Shown: piece after piece, positions 1 to 10,700 of the stretch
Layout of the letters: each line of letters begins with the position of its first letter
Numbering within the stretch: position 1 is the first letter of the stretch
Assembly (NCBI GenBank): GCA_019648995.1
Contig: BLXT01002328.1
Location: 916,915-953,160 of the forward strand
DNA length: 36,246 nucleotides
DNA from: Plakobranchus ocellatus
Taxonomy: Eukaryota; Mollusca; Gastropoda; Plakobranchidae
Reading direction: 5' to 3'
Position numbers and translations under genes: made by a program
Notes under the pieces: generated by a model
The model's input: only the letters and a program-made list of their open reading frames with translations
Told to the model about the DNA's origin: nothing
Databases searched by the model: none

Positions 1-2455
1 TTTTTTTTTTTTAAATAATGTAACGCACATTTTCTTACCCTATTCGGAATCGATCCGCATTATACACGTCAGAAAACAATACAAAAGATTGGAAATGTGG
101 TTTACAACGAATATAATGCGTGTGCCAGTAAAGAAAGTGAGAGAGAGATGTAATAGATGTAATGCATTTTGTGTGGAAAAAACTTAGCCATACTGCAGCA
201 GGGACTTTTTTTAAAGGTCCCTTTTTATTACTTTTTAACAGACTACAGATAAACTACCGAGCAAATGCGTTAATTAGTGTTGTGTTTTTCATATGAAATG
301 CAATGACACAAGTAACCACGCATAATTTTCTTTTTTTAAATTAGATTAAGCTAAGGAAAGGGTAAAAAAACATTTGAAAGGAAAAATAGCCTGAGAACCG
401 TGATTGCAAACCTTGGATTTCATCGCCTTCAATTTCGAGTCTACTACCTGCCATTAAAAAAATTCTTTTAAATATCCGTAGAAAAAGAATAAGAGACGCT
501 ATCAAATAACTCAAACAGACAGCCACAACCCGCTAGTTCAGTTTGATCGTAAACAGCCTGCTTTTTTGTTTTGGTTGTTTTTTTTTTAAAGTAATATTCC
601 GCACATTTCCCTACCCTTTCTCTATATTGAGAGCTATGGGACATGTCGGAAGACAACATAATACATTGACAATGAGCTATTTATCGAATGCGACGCTTTT
701 TTTGACAATATTTAATAAGGAGGAAGCGATACGTGTAAGAAATATGTAGTGGATTCCCTGTCGCTTCATCATCATGCGCGAGTTTTTATCACTTTTCTGT
801 TTTCCTGATGTGCCTCCGTAAAGATCTAAAGAAAAAACTTGCCTTAGATATGATGAAATAATGATATTTTTTAATGAACAACACATCAAGGCTTTTGTCG
901 TCATATGTTTAAGTGTTGCCCAAATTTGAAAGTCGTTTCTAAGGCAATTTTGGCTATAAAGTAGTATACAGCAGCTATACAAACAAACAAATGAAGGCAA
1001 AATTTTCATTTACATATCCATTGAATGAAATTGCCAGACACTTTTAAATTATTGAAATGGACACCACAGCTTAAAACTGCAAGGTAATTTTATCATAAGA
1101 AAGCCCGTTTTTAAAGTAATGACTCATCATTTTCCTACTTTTTCCAAAACAATATGCCTTAGACACGTAGGAAGATGATATAGAACATTAAAAATATGCT
1201 TTTTATAGAATTATGAAAAAAAATATTTTTTTTTGGACAACATCAAATTGGGAAGATGCAATAAGAGCTAGATATACGTACTTAAAACGTCCCTTGATGA
1301 CCTTAGGGGCTTTTTAAAAACGATTTCCTCTGTTTTACAGACAGACATTCTAAGTAAACTTGACTTAAATCTTCTTTCTCTTTTTTTTTCTTTTTTTTTT
1401 GTACAACGTCCTTTTAAAAAACGTTTGTTGCCCGCTCTACCCCTTTGGTCATCTCTCTCTAACCCCCTCTCCTATCTATGGTGGTGAAGATTTCTGTACT
1501 ATTTTTCCCAGTCAAATCCTTGATATTATCAAAATAGCTTGTTTTGGTCTTCCTCTGCCTCTTTTGCCTAGCCGTGCCAGTGTAACATCTTTCGTAAATG
1601 AGCATTTGCTTCTATAGTCATGTCCTAGCAGGATAATTTTCTTTTTTTTTTTTTACACTGCCCAAGATTTGTCGATATGTCAAGTTGTTGCCTAAACTAC
1701 CAATCAATTATCTTTTTCTTTTGCTGGGTTTCATAAACAGCGCATCCAATCGTTTATCTGCATATATTTAAGTGTTTTTATATAAGTAGGAGGCCATTTA
1801 CACGGGTGAAGTGGACAATTTTGGGCTGAAACCTAATCTAAAAACTGGTAGCAAGCCTTAACTTGTATTACCTTAAGCTCAAAAACAAACGTAAAATTGT
1901 TAAATTTGTCTTTTAAATATCCAAAATGGTAAGTCTAAAAGACACTGTTAAATAAGGCAAATGAAAAGTCACAGCTTAAACCCGCAATTGGATTTGATAA
2001 TAACAAAGCCGTTTTTTTAGCTAACATAACGCACATTTTCTTTTTCTTTTCGAATTCGATACGCATTGAGCACGTCGGAGGACAATATAAGAGGTTGGAA
2101 ATGAGGTTTACAACCAATGTATTGCTCCAACAAGAAGAATGAAAGAGAGATGTAACAGATGTAATAAATTTAGTTTGGGAAAGGCTTAGCTATACCGCAG
2201 AGGGACTTTTTTTTTCTTTTTTTTTGTTTATTTTCCCTTTTATTTCTTGTTAACAGACTGAGTAAAAACTACCGTGCAACTACGTTAATGCGTATTTTGG
2301 TTTTTATGAAAATGCATTGACAACAGTACCCATGCAAGATTTCTTTCCTTTGAATCAGATAAAAATTGGGAAATGGAAGCAATCAATAGTTTTGAAGGGA
2401 AAATAGCCTGAGGATCGTGATAGCAAACCCTTGGAATCCATCGTCATTACGTTCG
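1..2455. repeat. Diverged direct-repeat array (at least four partial units)
   Basis: Positions 1-440 and 2010-2455 are clearly homologous in the same order. Shared landmarks are TAACGCACATTTTC (21 and 2027), CACGTCRGARGACAATA, GAGAGATGTAA, AACAGACT and AAAATAGCCTGAG. Two weaker partial copies lie around 480-670 and 1040-1345, recognised by ATGTCGGAAGACAACATA and ACACGTAGGAAGATGATATA in the same position relative to a T-rich run. Spacing is irregular, so this is not a clean satellite. The last unit is interrupted by LINE copy A at 2463. No coding frame is evident. It could be a decayed tandem duplication or nested copies of an unknown element. Confidence 0.6.
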
Positions 2456-2462
2456 AATTGAA

Positions 2463-2483
2463 TCATCATCATCATCATCATCA
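2463..2483 (-). repeat. LINE copy A 3' tail, (TGA)7
   Basis: On the + strand this is seven TCA units, which read as seven TGA units directly after GGTACC at the element's 3' end. The same junction in copy B (22105-22110) has only two units. The tail takes the place of a poly-A tail. Confidence 0.85.
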
Positions 2484-4350
2484 GGTACCTTGTCTGGAAC
2501 AGACATTGGCAATCATGTTCCTCCACTCAAACCTGTCCTCAGTTAACCTTATAAAGTTTTTATTCCTACCTTTGCCTATTGCCCATGATTTAAGATTTCC
2601 AATAAAAGTTATTCTTTGTCAACCTCTACTGCGTTTGTTTTCAATCTTTCCAGTGATTGCTAAGTGTTTTAAACCCTTGTGTCGGCAAATATGGCCTATA
2701 AACTGTAGTTGCCTTTGTCTTATGGTCTTAATTAGTTTTCGCTCGAGATGAGACTCTTTCAGTACCAATTCATATGATTTTTTTCTGTCCATGATATCCT
2801 CATCATTCTTCTGATTAACCACATCTCTACTGCTTCTAGTTTTTCTCTATTTCTTTGTTTATTGTCCAACACTCACTACCACACAAACGTACTGACCATA
2901 CAAATGTTTAAATTACCCTTATTTTGGTTTTCATACTTTTGTTTCTATTTGCCAGTATCAGTTTCATTTTTTGGCCATGGCTATTCTTTTATTTATTTCA
3001 CTTGTGCATCTGCCATCTGATGTTATCAGGTAACCGAGATATTTGAATTTTGTAACTTGTTTGATTTGTTCACCTTTGTTAACGAGATTACACTTGGGGT
3101 TAGAGGAGTTCATTGAGATGACCATACATTCCGTTTTCTTTACATTCAAAGACAGGCCCATTCTTTCGCTCTTTAAAAATCAAGTATCTAGAAGTTTTTG
3201 GAGTTGTTTGCCAGATTCTCGGATTAAAACTGTATCATTTGCATACCTGAGATTATTAAGATTCTCCCCATTTATTTTTAACCTGAAATAGCATCAAGAT
3301 TCCTTAAGATCATTTCACTATATTAGTTTAAAAAATCAGGAGACATTACACATCTTTGCCTCACACCTCTTTTGATGGGTTTGAAATCACTATGTTCTCC
3401 TTCAATTCTTACAGATGCAGTCTGATGCCAGTATAAATTTCTAATTACTCTCAGATCTTTCCCATCGATGTCTAATTTTTTTTAGCATACGAAACAGCTC
3501 TACGTGTCTTCTTACTTTGTCAAAGACATTAGAATAATCAATGAAACAGAGATGGATATCTTTTTGCATTTCTATACACCTTTCCATAAGCATTGACAAA
3601 GTGAATATTGCATTTCCAGTCCCTTTATCAGGTATAAAGCCAAACTGATTTGGAGATATTTCTGGTCTTAGACTCTTGCGCATTCTATGTATCAAAACGC
3701 GTGACAGGATTTTTGTAAAATGGCTCATTTAACTGATTGTTCTATGAAGTTCACATTCTGTTGCTCCTGGTGTTTTAGGCAGTACTATAAAAACAGATTT
3801 ACAAAGAACTCTGGAATTGTACCACTATCATATATTGCATTAAGAAGTTTTGTTGTCAGATCTATTCCTAAATCATCTAATGCTTTAATTATTTCTATTG
3901 GTATATTATCTGGTCCCATGGCTTTTCCATTTTTTCATTTTCTTTATTGCTGCTTCTGTCTCTTCTTTGAGGATAGTTGGGCCTTCTATGTTTTTCTCTA
4001 TTTTGGGTTTTTTGCATCTATCATCTTTAAAAAGATCTTCAACATATTCTGACCATCTGTTTAGTATTTCCATCTGTTCCATTAAGATTGTTCCATCTTT
4101 TATTTGATGCAGCCAGGGCTACTGCATTTGATTTTCTAACCACTGACGTCCTTAATTTTAGCATGCATGAATTTGCTGTCTATTTTTAGCTTTTGCTCTA
4201 TTTCCTCACTTTGTTGATTAATCCATTCTTCTTTCGCCGCGTTGCATTTTATTTTGATGTTTCTGTTCAGGTCTTTGTATTTGGCTTCTAAATTTTTTTT
4301 TATTTGCGCCTTTTTTCCATTATATCGAGTATTCTTTGTTTATCCATTTC
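2484..4350 (-). pseudogene. LINE copy A reverse transcriptase and C-terminal region, broken
   Basis: Minus-strand fragments include [20 protein letters not shown] (motif A region), QFGFIPDKGTGNAIFTLSML, the motif C region, a [17 protein letters not shown] block and a C-terminal KTIRQRQLQFIGHI block. These are typical of endonuclease-RT LINE polyproteins. The catalytic box that should read YADD reads YAND (3234-3245), so one metal-binding aspartate is lost. Multiple stops and frameshifts break the frame. The protein ends in RQGT followed immediately by TGA, the first unit of the tail. Confidence 0.85.
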
Positions 4351-4559
4351 TTTTTTTATCTTTTTTGGGAATGTTTTTTCCTCTACGCCTTCATTAAGTG
4401 AATTATTCATTTCTGACCATAATTTTTCTACTTCTGAGATCTTATTTAGTCTCATATCTGTTATGCTATAGCAAGTTTGTCTCTTAGTTTTTCATCAGAT
4501 TTTATTAAGTCCATTTGGAATTTAGGATTAGCCTTTGCTTTTCTTAATTTCTTAAGTTT

Positions 4560-5130
4560 TATCTGAAATTTACACATTACTGGGATATGATCTGAATCAC
4601 AGTTAGCTTCCGGAAATGATTTCGATGTTTTGACGGCGTTTCGGGATCGTTTCTGAATGAGGATATAAGCTTAATCTATTTTGTTTCTATTTCTATCTCC
4701 AGGGCTCTTTTAAGTCCACTGTCGCCTAGGGTGGTTTTGATACCAAGTATTTGTGATGGTAAAATTGTTGATTTGGACCATTCAATTAGCCTACTTCCAC
4801 GCTCATTTACAGTACCTATGCCACTGGGCCCAACATCTTCAACTCTTTCATCCCCAACTTTTGCATTGAAATCTTCCTTTTTATTATGATGTCCCTGGAT
4901 TTTAGATAGCTTTTGCTTTTTCTGTTTCTTCAGAAAACTTTTCTACTTCTACATCTTAACTGTCAGATGTTGGTGCGTACATTTGAATAACTCATGGATG
5001 TAATGGTTTGGCTACCAATTTAGCTACAACTACTCTATCTGAAATTGGACACCAACTCCCCAGACATTTTGTCGTTGTTACATCGAATAAGATACCAACG
5101 CCTCTCTCATGTGTATGTATACCCTGGAAA
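4560..5130 (-). pseudogene. LINE copy A endonuclease domain remnant (APE type)
   Basis: Minus-strand translation, allowing frameshifts, gives RGVGILFDV, then MYAPTSDS, DFNAKVGDERV and DSDHIPV. The DFNAKVG block and the terminal SDH (DSDH codons at 4587-4598) match the conserved C-terminal motifs of apurinic-like endonucleases that nick the target DNA for reverse transcription. The N-terminal catalytic part is absent because the copy is 5'-truncated. Several stops and frame breaks interrupt the rest, so no active nuclease can be made. Confidence 0.75.
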
Positions 5131-5140
5131 TTGCGGTATT

Positions 5141-5889
5141 ACTGAATAAACAAACTATGTAGTAATTATTTCATGATGGTTTGTGATATTTTTGACCAAA
5201 TAAAGTTCAAACTAATTGTTTTCACACGAAAAACTGCAGTTCCCATAGGCCTACTGGTTACGACCGACACTATTTTGCCAAATGCAACACAGCTGTGTGG
5301 CCTTGAAATTGATAGATGGTAATGGCCTATTTAGATATATAGATTAGGTTGGAGAGACACAGAGAGTCATTAGTTTCCTCGATTAACAGAAGCTGGTATA
5401 GGTCTATAGATCGTGTAATTTTGTATGAATATTATATTTAACATAGTGTGTGTATCAAATTGTAGATTTAATATTTTACTTTCTTTAATTTTCTTCTAGT
5501 TTCCAGATTTTGTAGGGACATTAAACCGTACATGTATATTCTATTGTTTTATTCCTTGAATCTGTGGACTTGAATTTATAATGTCCTATTGTGTTATTCC
5601 TGAAATCTGGGGACTTGAATTTTTATTCAGTGGCTTTATACTTACTCTTTCCATTCTTAAAATTGAACTATATATACATTAAGTAAATGTAATCTCTTTA
5701 GAGTAAATTGTATAACCGTTTTAAATAACAATTAGTATTCCTTATTCGTTTTCCTCATAATATTCTTCCTGTTATAATATAAGTATCTAAAGTGTTTAGA
5801 ATAAATTTGTAGGCCTTGGTGATCTTTTAAATTCAAGCTTGTTGTTCCCTAGTTAATTGTTGAATTTCGTTCATTTCCTCCCTGTTGTT
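5141..5889. other. Intergenic AT-rich DNA, no gene seen
   Basis: No credible coding frame on either strand. The only structure I see is a two-copy tandem duplication at 5541-5625. It separates LINE copy A from the Ty3/Gypsy fossil. Confidence 0.6.
5541..5625. repeat. Two-copy tandem repeat, 45-bp period
   Basis: The unit from 5541 (CTATTGTTTTATTCC... GACTTGAATTTATA) recurs at 5586 with a few substitutions and a one-base shift. Only two copies are present. Confidence 0.7.
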
Positions 5890-6805
5890 GGATAATTATC
5901 TGTCCGTGTAGGATAGCAGAAAGTCACCTGGCAGTCCGATGTTGGTGCCGTAAGTGAGGAAAGCTGGAGATGCATTCAAATCCTCTCTGCAGGTAGATCT
6001 AATAGCTCTTGGACCGATGAGCAATTCATCCATCCAAAGAGATCCACTCAGGTGGACCCTGAGGACTGCCTTCAGCCTTCAGCGTGCGATGAAACCTCTC
6101 CACCGATCCAGTGACCTAGATTCTAGGGATGGCAAGCCGTATTAATTGTGTGCCTGACACCCAGAACATTGCAAAATTTACTCCGCAGTCCGCCGTTGAA
6201 CTGTCGACCTTGATCAGCGGGGACTTGTGCCTGGAACACTAAATCGTGCAATTTAAAGTATCCAGGCTAGCTCTCGTGATTTTGTTTTTGTAGCCTCCAA
6301 TCTATAATAGAAATACGTCATCCCGAGAAAGCGTTGCAAAGATATCTGGTGAAGCCTGTAAATCTGTTGTAGCGTCAACTTTTTCAGGTAATGGGTAGGG
6401 ATTTCATTCCAGCTGATGAAATAAATGTCCTTAGTGGCTCGCTGAAAATGCACCGTTCAAAGCGAGTAGACAGAATACTGAAGATCTGCCTCATGATTAT
6501 CAGAAGAAGCTTGCCACAAGGATATCGTCTAAATAGACAAAAAAAAACAGCCAAAATTCTGAATATTACTGTCAGTGGAAAGCTTGAACTGCGTTCTTCA
6601 GTGCAAATGGCACTTTCAAAAATTCATATAGCCAATTAATTTATTGTAGCCACGGACGAGGTCAATAACTCAAGGTATTGTTTTTCTCAGGAGGTAAGCA
6701 CTCAGATCTTGGATATGAGGCAGGGCGTAACGTTCATTCTCCCAGGTTTGATTTAATCGCCTGTAATCTCCGTTAACTTTCTTGACAATATAAAAAGGAG
6801 AGGTT
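5890..6805 (-). mobile_element. Ty3/Gypsy LTR retrotransposon pol fossil (RT plus integrase)
   Basis: On the minus strand, 6805 to about 6290 encodes a broken Ty3/Gypsy reverse transcriptase: FYIVKKVNGDYRRLNQ, then YALPHIQDL, VIDLVRGY, an intact YLDDILVAS box (YLDD codons at 6524-6535) and LQRFLGMTYFYYR. From about 6240 to 5890 the frame fragments match integrase: DQGRQFNGGL, LGVRHTINTACHP, then GSVERFHRTLKA and TYGTNIGLPGDF. RNase H, the linker and the integrase zinc region are missing between them, so a large internal deletion is inferred. Stops and frameshifts are frequent. No LTRs were recognised. The element is dead. Confidence 0.8.
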
Positions 6806-6826
6806 CATGGTGATGAAGAGTGCCTT

Positions 6827-6876
6827 ATCATCATCATTATCGTCATCATCACCACTACCACCACCATCGCCATCGT
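6827..6876. repeat. Imperfect TCA/CCA trinucleotide microsatellite
   Basis: A run of TCATCATCATTATCGTCATCA grading into ACCACTACCACCACCATCGCC; trinucleotide period with substitutions. Confidence 0.8.
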
Positions 6877-7015
6877 GAGGTAAATCTTCAGTGTTGCAAC
6901 TGACGTATTCCTAAATCTGGAGAACGATCATCGATGAAATAATTTGCTTTTCCTTAACGGGTGCGTAAAAAAAACAACCAAAAACAAAAACAATTTGCGA
7001 GATTTTTTATGGGAA

Positions 7016-7130
7016 AGAGGAGCGAGAGAGAAAGGGAGAGAGGGAGGCAGAGAGAGAGAGAGAGATAAAAAGAGAGAAAGAAAGAGAGATAGATAGATAG
7101 ATGGAGAGAGAAAGAGAGAGAGAGAGAGAG
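7016..7130. repeat. GA-rich microsatellite, upstream of THOC1
   Basis: Nearly pure purine tract with GAGA and AGAT (7087-7101) phases, about 520 bp upstream of the THOC1 start codon. It may be neutral, or may act as a nucleosome-excluding or GAGA-factor-like tract; the sequence alone does not say. Confidence 0.85.
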
Positions 7131-7280
7131 ATTTGAATTTGTTTAGTGAGCAGAAAGGGATAAGTTAAAACGGAAAGATTAACCAGCTTTTAAATTTCAT
7201 CAATAAAATTAGGACAGGGAGAGAAGGGACATGGCGCCAGAGAAACAGATTCAGGGGGAGGATGAAAGAAGGCCGAGTAA

Positions 7281-7301
7281 GGGGAGAGAGGGAGAAAAGA
7301 G

Positions 7302-7336
<35 letters not shown>

Positions 7337-7355
7337 GAGAGAGATACACACACAT
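7281..7355. repeat. Second GA-rich microsatellite, upstream of THOC1
   Basis: A (GA)n run ending in a short ACACACACA stretch, about 290 bp before the start codon. Same purine strand as the tract at 7016. Confidence 0.85.
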
Positions 7356-7379
7356 ATTCAGAGGGATACAACCTCTAGT

Positions 7380-7646
7380 CTCGCGGCTCAGTCAAAACTT
7401 TTGTATCTAGATTTTCTTCAGTTACATGGCTCTTGCACAAAACTTTTCCTGAAGCTAGCATTATCTCATAAAGAGTTCGAAAATTTTTATGCCCGTATAC
7501 GTACATTAAGCTCTAGACTGCTATACAGCTTCGGCACGTTAAGGACGAACACACTTCCTTGAAGTAAACCCTGCCCAAAGAGGAGTAGCTCAGTCTTCGA
7601 CCCTGCCAAATCTTGCCCACTGCCGGGCGCCGGCTTGTAAATCAAG
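7380..7646 (+). promoter_or_regulatory. Presumed THOC1 promoter and 5'UTR (TATA-less)
   Basis: This interval lies between the GA repeats and the THOC1 start codon and becomes GC-richer towards the ATG, including CACTGCCGGGCGCCGGC at about 7619-7635. I see no TATA box near it, which suits a housekeeping nuclear gene. The transcription start is not determinable from sequence alone. An upstream non-coding exon cannot be excluded. Confidence 0.45.
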
Positions 7647-7654
7647 ATGGCGGC
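7644..7654 (+). promoter_or_regulatory. YY1-like element overlapping the THOC1 start codon
   Basis: AAGATGGCGGC matches the extended YY1 consensus (AANATGGCGNC), and the ATG inside it is the inferred THOC1 initiation codon. In animals this arrangement is common in TATA-less housekeeping promoters, where the site sits just downstream of the transcription start. It also provides a good Kozak context (A at -3, G at +4). YY1 binding here is inference. Confidence 0.5.
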
Positions 7655-7703
7655 ACCCACAAGTTATCCTCTCGAATTTGACAAGGCCCGTAAACAATTC
7701 AAG
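7647..7703 (+). CDS. THOC1: THOC1 coding exon 1 (residues 1-19)
   Basis: Encodes [19 protein letters not shown] and ends in AAG before donor GTACAG; intron phase 0. The [11 protein letters not shown] segment corresponds to the vertebrate N-terminus (LFSLPEARTRF). No upstream in-frame methionine is closer, and the Kozak context is good. Confidence 0.88.
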
Positions 7704-10700
7704 GTACAGTTAGATCTAGGATAAATTTTTGAAAGAAAAATTCTCAAATAAGCAAATTCTACGAAGGGATTCCTAGGCCGATCTTCTCAACCTAAGAGAT
7801 TTAGATTAGATTCAGCTGATCATTGGGAGTTCAAGGCAAATGAGGATAAAAGGATAATTCAGAGAAGGCCCCATGACTTATAAATCCACCTTCAGCTGCT
7901 CACGCAATGAAAAGATCTTTTGTAGTTTAAAAAATTGTGGAGATTAGATCTATATCTATATCTAGATTCTAGGTCCTTGTATACTGAAAGAAGCAGTAGA
8001 ATAGACTTAGATCTATAGGCCTATAAAATTCCTTTGCAACTGGTTCACGATCACGTCATTTTGTCAGTAGCAGATGAAGGTTGGTCCAGATCTAAATGTT
8101 GGGGTCTGTTCCCGAACTATCCCTTTAAATCCAGAGGGAAGGAAAATAGTCAGCGCTTTTTCATTTGTTCCACCCCTACTTTTTATATCACTATATTATC
8201 CAATCTAGCCCTATAAGCTATTGACGAAATGAAGAGGTCGTATGCCAAGTTGAAATGGAAAAAATACTATTTTCACACAAAATCTATACAATGTGACGCT
8301 TTTTCCTTTGTTCCTATGGAATAACATAGCTATGTATAAAAAATGGGGGTGGGAACAAATGAAAAAGTGCCTAATAGTCCACATTTAATTGAGTTCTTGA
8401 AAATCTAGATTTCCATTCCAGTTCTAGCTCTCTATGCCAAATTATCTAGCACAGATCTCTAAAATCCAGATCGGATGATTGCAGAATATTACAAGATCTA
8501 GATCTAGAGCGCTTCAAATAAAGAGACAATTTTTCTGATATTTTTTTTTTCATGCTGAATCCAATGCCAAAATTTTTAATTGCCACAAATGAATAATGTT
8601 GAATATATTTATGGGTACCCTTTTTTTTCGAAGTATTTCCTGGAGAAAATGGGTGTGTGATGGTGCAATAATTTCCATTCTAAGTTATGGTCAAGATCTA
8701 AGTGAAAGATTGTGACCAGCCTGGGGTTGGATAAAAAGAGTTTAGGTTTAGATGACAGTCCAGGTTTTTGATTTAGATTCTATAACAACCATCTAGAATT
8801 TACTTAAGATCTTGGATATACAATAATGTGCCTAAGTCAAGAGAAATTTTAGAGATCATTTTAGGGAGATTTCTGAACACGAATGCAAGGGCATCACAAT
8901 TTTAGAAAATTAAAAAGAAATGAAGGCAATTTTTGTCAACTGAACAATTTTTTAAAGTTTATCAAAATGACTGTTATAAGAAAAATCATTTTTTTTCAAA
9001 AAAGAAAAAAAATCTTTAATTTTAAAACTTGAAAAAAATGATGAACAGTAATTCTATTGGATTTGGATTATGATGATGGCTGAGTTCATGTTGATCAGCT
9101 ACAAAAACAAAATGGAAACCAAGTGTATCTTTTCACATAATTTTATAATTATACTCTGATAAATTGAAAAGCTGTCTAGGACCCTTAGAATTTTTTTTAT
9201 TGTATGCTTATCCTGAAGTCTTGCCAGCCTTTTATCCAGAAATGGAGTGGAAGATCTATAACTGAATTGCAATCTTGGAAAACTGAAAAAGGGTAAATTG
9301 CTCCATCACCCCTCTCTCAGAAAATCATAAATTGTGTTGAGCCTGACAAAGTGTGAAAGATATCCTTCGATGTATTCCAAAGAGGCTATGGCTGGGGCTC
9401 ATTTGTATCCTTGCAAAAATCTTAAGGAGTATGTGTGCAACCCACAATAATCTGGGAAACCCAATGTTATATTGGTAGTCAGTGCCTTGTATCATAGTCC
9501 CGTCTCTCAACAAGTAGCAGAGTTGAGAGAAACAAGGGCGGCAACAAAACTGATGACTGGCATGTTGATTATGTATCAGAATATGTGGATGAGTGGTGGA
9601 ACTGGAAAGCTTTTCTAGCTCAAGTGTTTGAATATCATTCTATGACTGGGGAAATTTTCAATTTCTCAAAACATCATAGCAAGAAGCATCTAATTTTCTA
9701 ATATTCTGACATAATAACATGGGATATAGAGCATTTATAAGCGGTATGAGATGTCAAAAGAATAGAGGTGTTTTAAACAAATTATAAAAAGAATCTATGG
9801 GAGGAAAAAAAAGGAGAGTTGAAGAAAAATCTGATTTTATTTATGCCTGTAGTGTTTTACAAGATGAGACAGAAAAGAGTTGGTGGAGTAAAACTAGTTG
9901 TAGCAATAGTTGGTAGTGGTGCTGGTGGCGGAATTAATTGTAGAAGTAGTACAGCAACAGCAGCAGTAGTAGTAATAGGAGACAGGTAATACAGTACTCT
10001 AATAATATTAGAGAAAAATAAACTCTAGACTGACCAAGGGTATAAATCTAAGTTAATGACTAAAGAAAGATTAACACTTATGAAAATATTAAAAGAATTG
10101 TAAAGGTGGTACATGCACAGGAAAAAGAGGCTGCAGTATGAGTTGGTCTCTTTGTAGTGTGGACATGTCAGTTTAAGGGTAATTTAAGGATTTTTTAAAA
10201 ATACGTATATATATTGATGGATCTACTTTAGAATGGCTGTGAGAGACTTAAAAGCCATGAAACAAGCTTGAGCAATACTCATCAATCCTAGAGATCAGAG
10301 TTAATGCAAATTAGATCCATCACTCAACAATTTTTTTATGATGTCTAGACAGCTCTAGTCATTTGCCACAATCCCCATTATACACTATGCCCCTTCACTT
10401 AACCTTTACAGGCTCCTGCGCTAATCCTTTCCTTGTTAGTCTATTATTGCTGGCTCTTGCTTGCATTTTTTTTGTGACCGCAAGAGATAATGATGGTCAC
10501 AAGGTTTGGGCATAGAGTGATTCTGCATGACAAACACTATAGATGCACCTATTTTACTGGATCACTTTTTCTCCAATAAAATTTAAACAAAAGCCAACTG
10601 GACCAATGAGAGTGACATTTGCTTTGTTGACTCACAATTACTAGATCTAAATTCAGTGTATAAAAAGCTAAAAGTAAAACCTGTATTCTTCATCAGGAGG

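Larger units (their letters stand above)
2463..5140 (-). mobile_element. LINE (non-LTR) retrotransposon copy A, 5'-truncated
   Basis: On the minus strand this reads, in element order, as an APE-type endonuclease remnant (about 5130 to 4570), a linker, a reverse transcriptase (about 4100 to 3000) and a C-terminal region ending at a seven-unit TGA tail. It is a defective copy of the same family as the element at 20408-22109; the two are visibly near-identical over long stretches. It is truncated inside the endonuclease. I could not find a target-site duplication, and the right boundary near 5140 is approximate. The clade is not assigned: microsatellite tails occur in RTE, CR1 and related groups. 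Confidence 0.88.

Noticed and set aside
2431..2751. A 106-codon + strand open frame starting with a histidine run
   Set aside because: It is the reverse complement of LINE copy A, and the histidines are the TGA tail read backwards as CAT/ATC.
3720..4107. Hydrophobic + strand open frames resembling membrane proteins
   Set aside because: They are antisense to the LINE copy A coding region.
2463..5170. Target-site duplication for LINE copy A
   Set aside because: No match to the left flank (CGTTCGAATTGAA) was found near the right boundary; the 5' end is only approximate.
7580..7610. tRNA-like GTAGCTCAG and TTCGACCC motifs
   Set aside because: The A-box-like and B-box-like strings are almost adjacent, far too close for a tRNA, and no cloverleaf can form.
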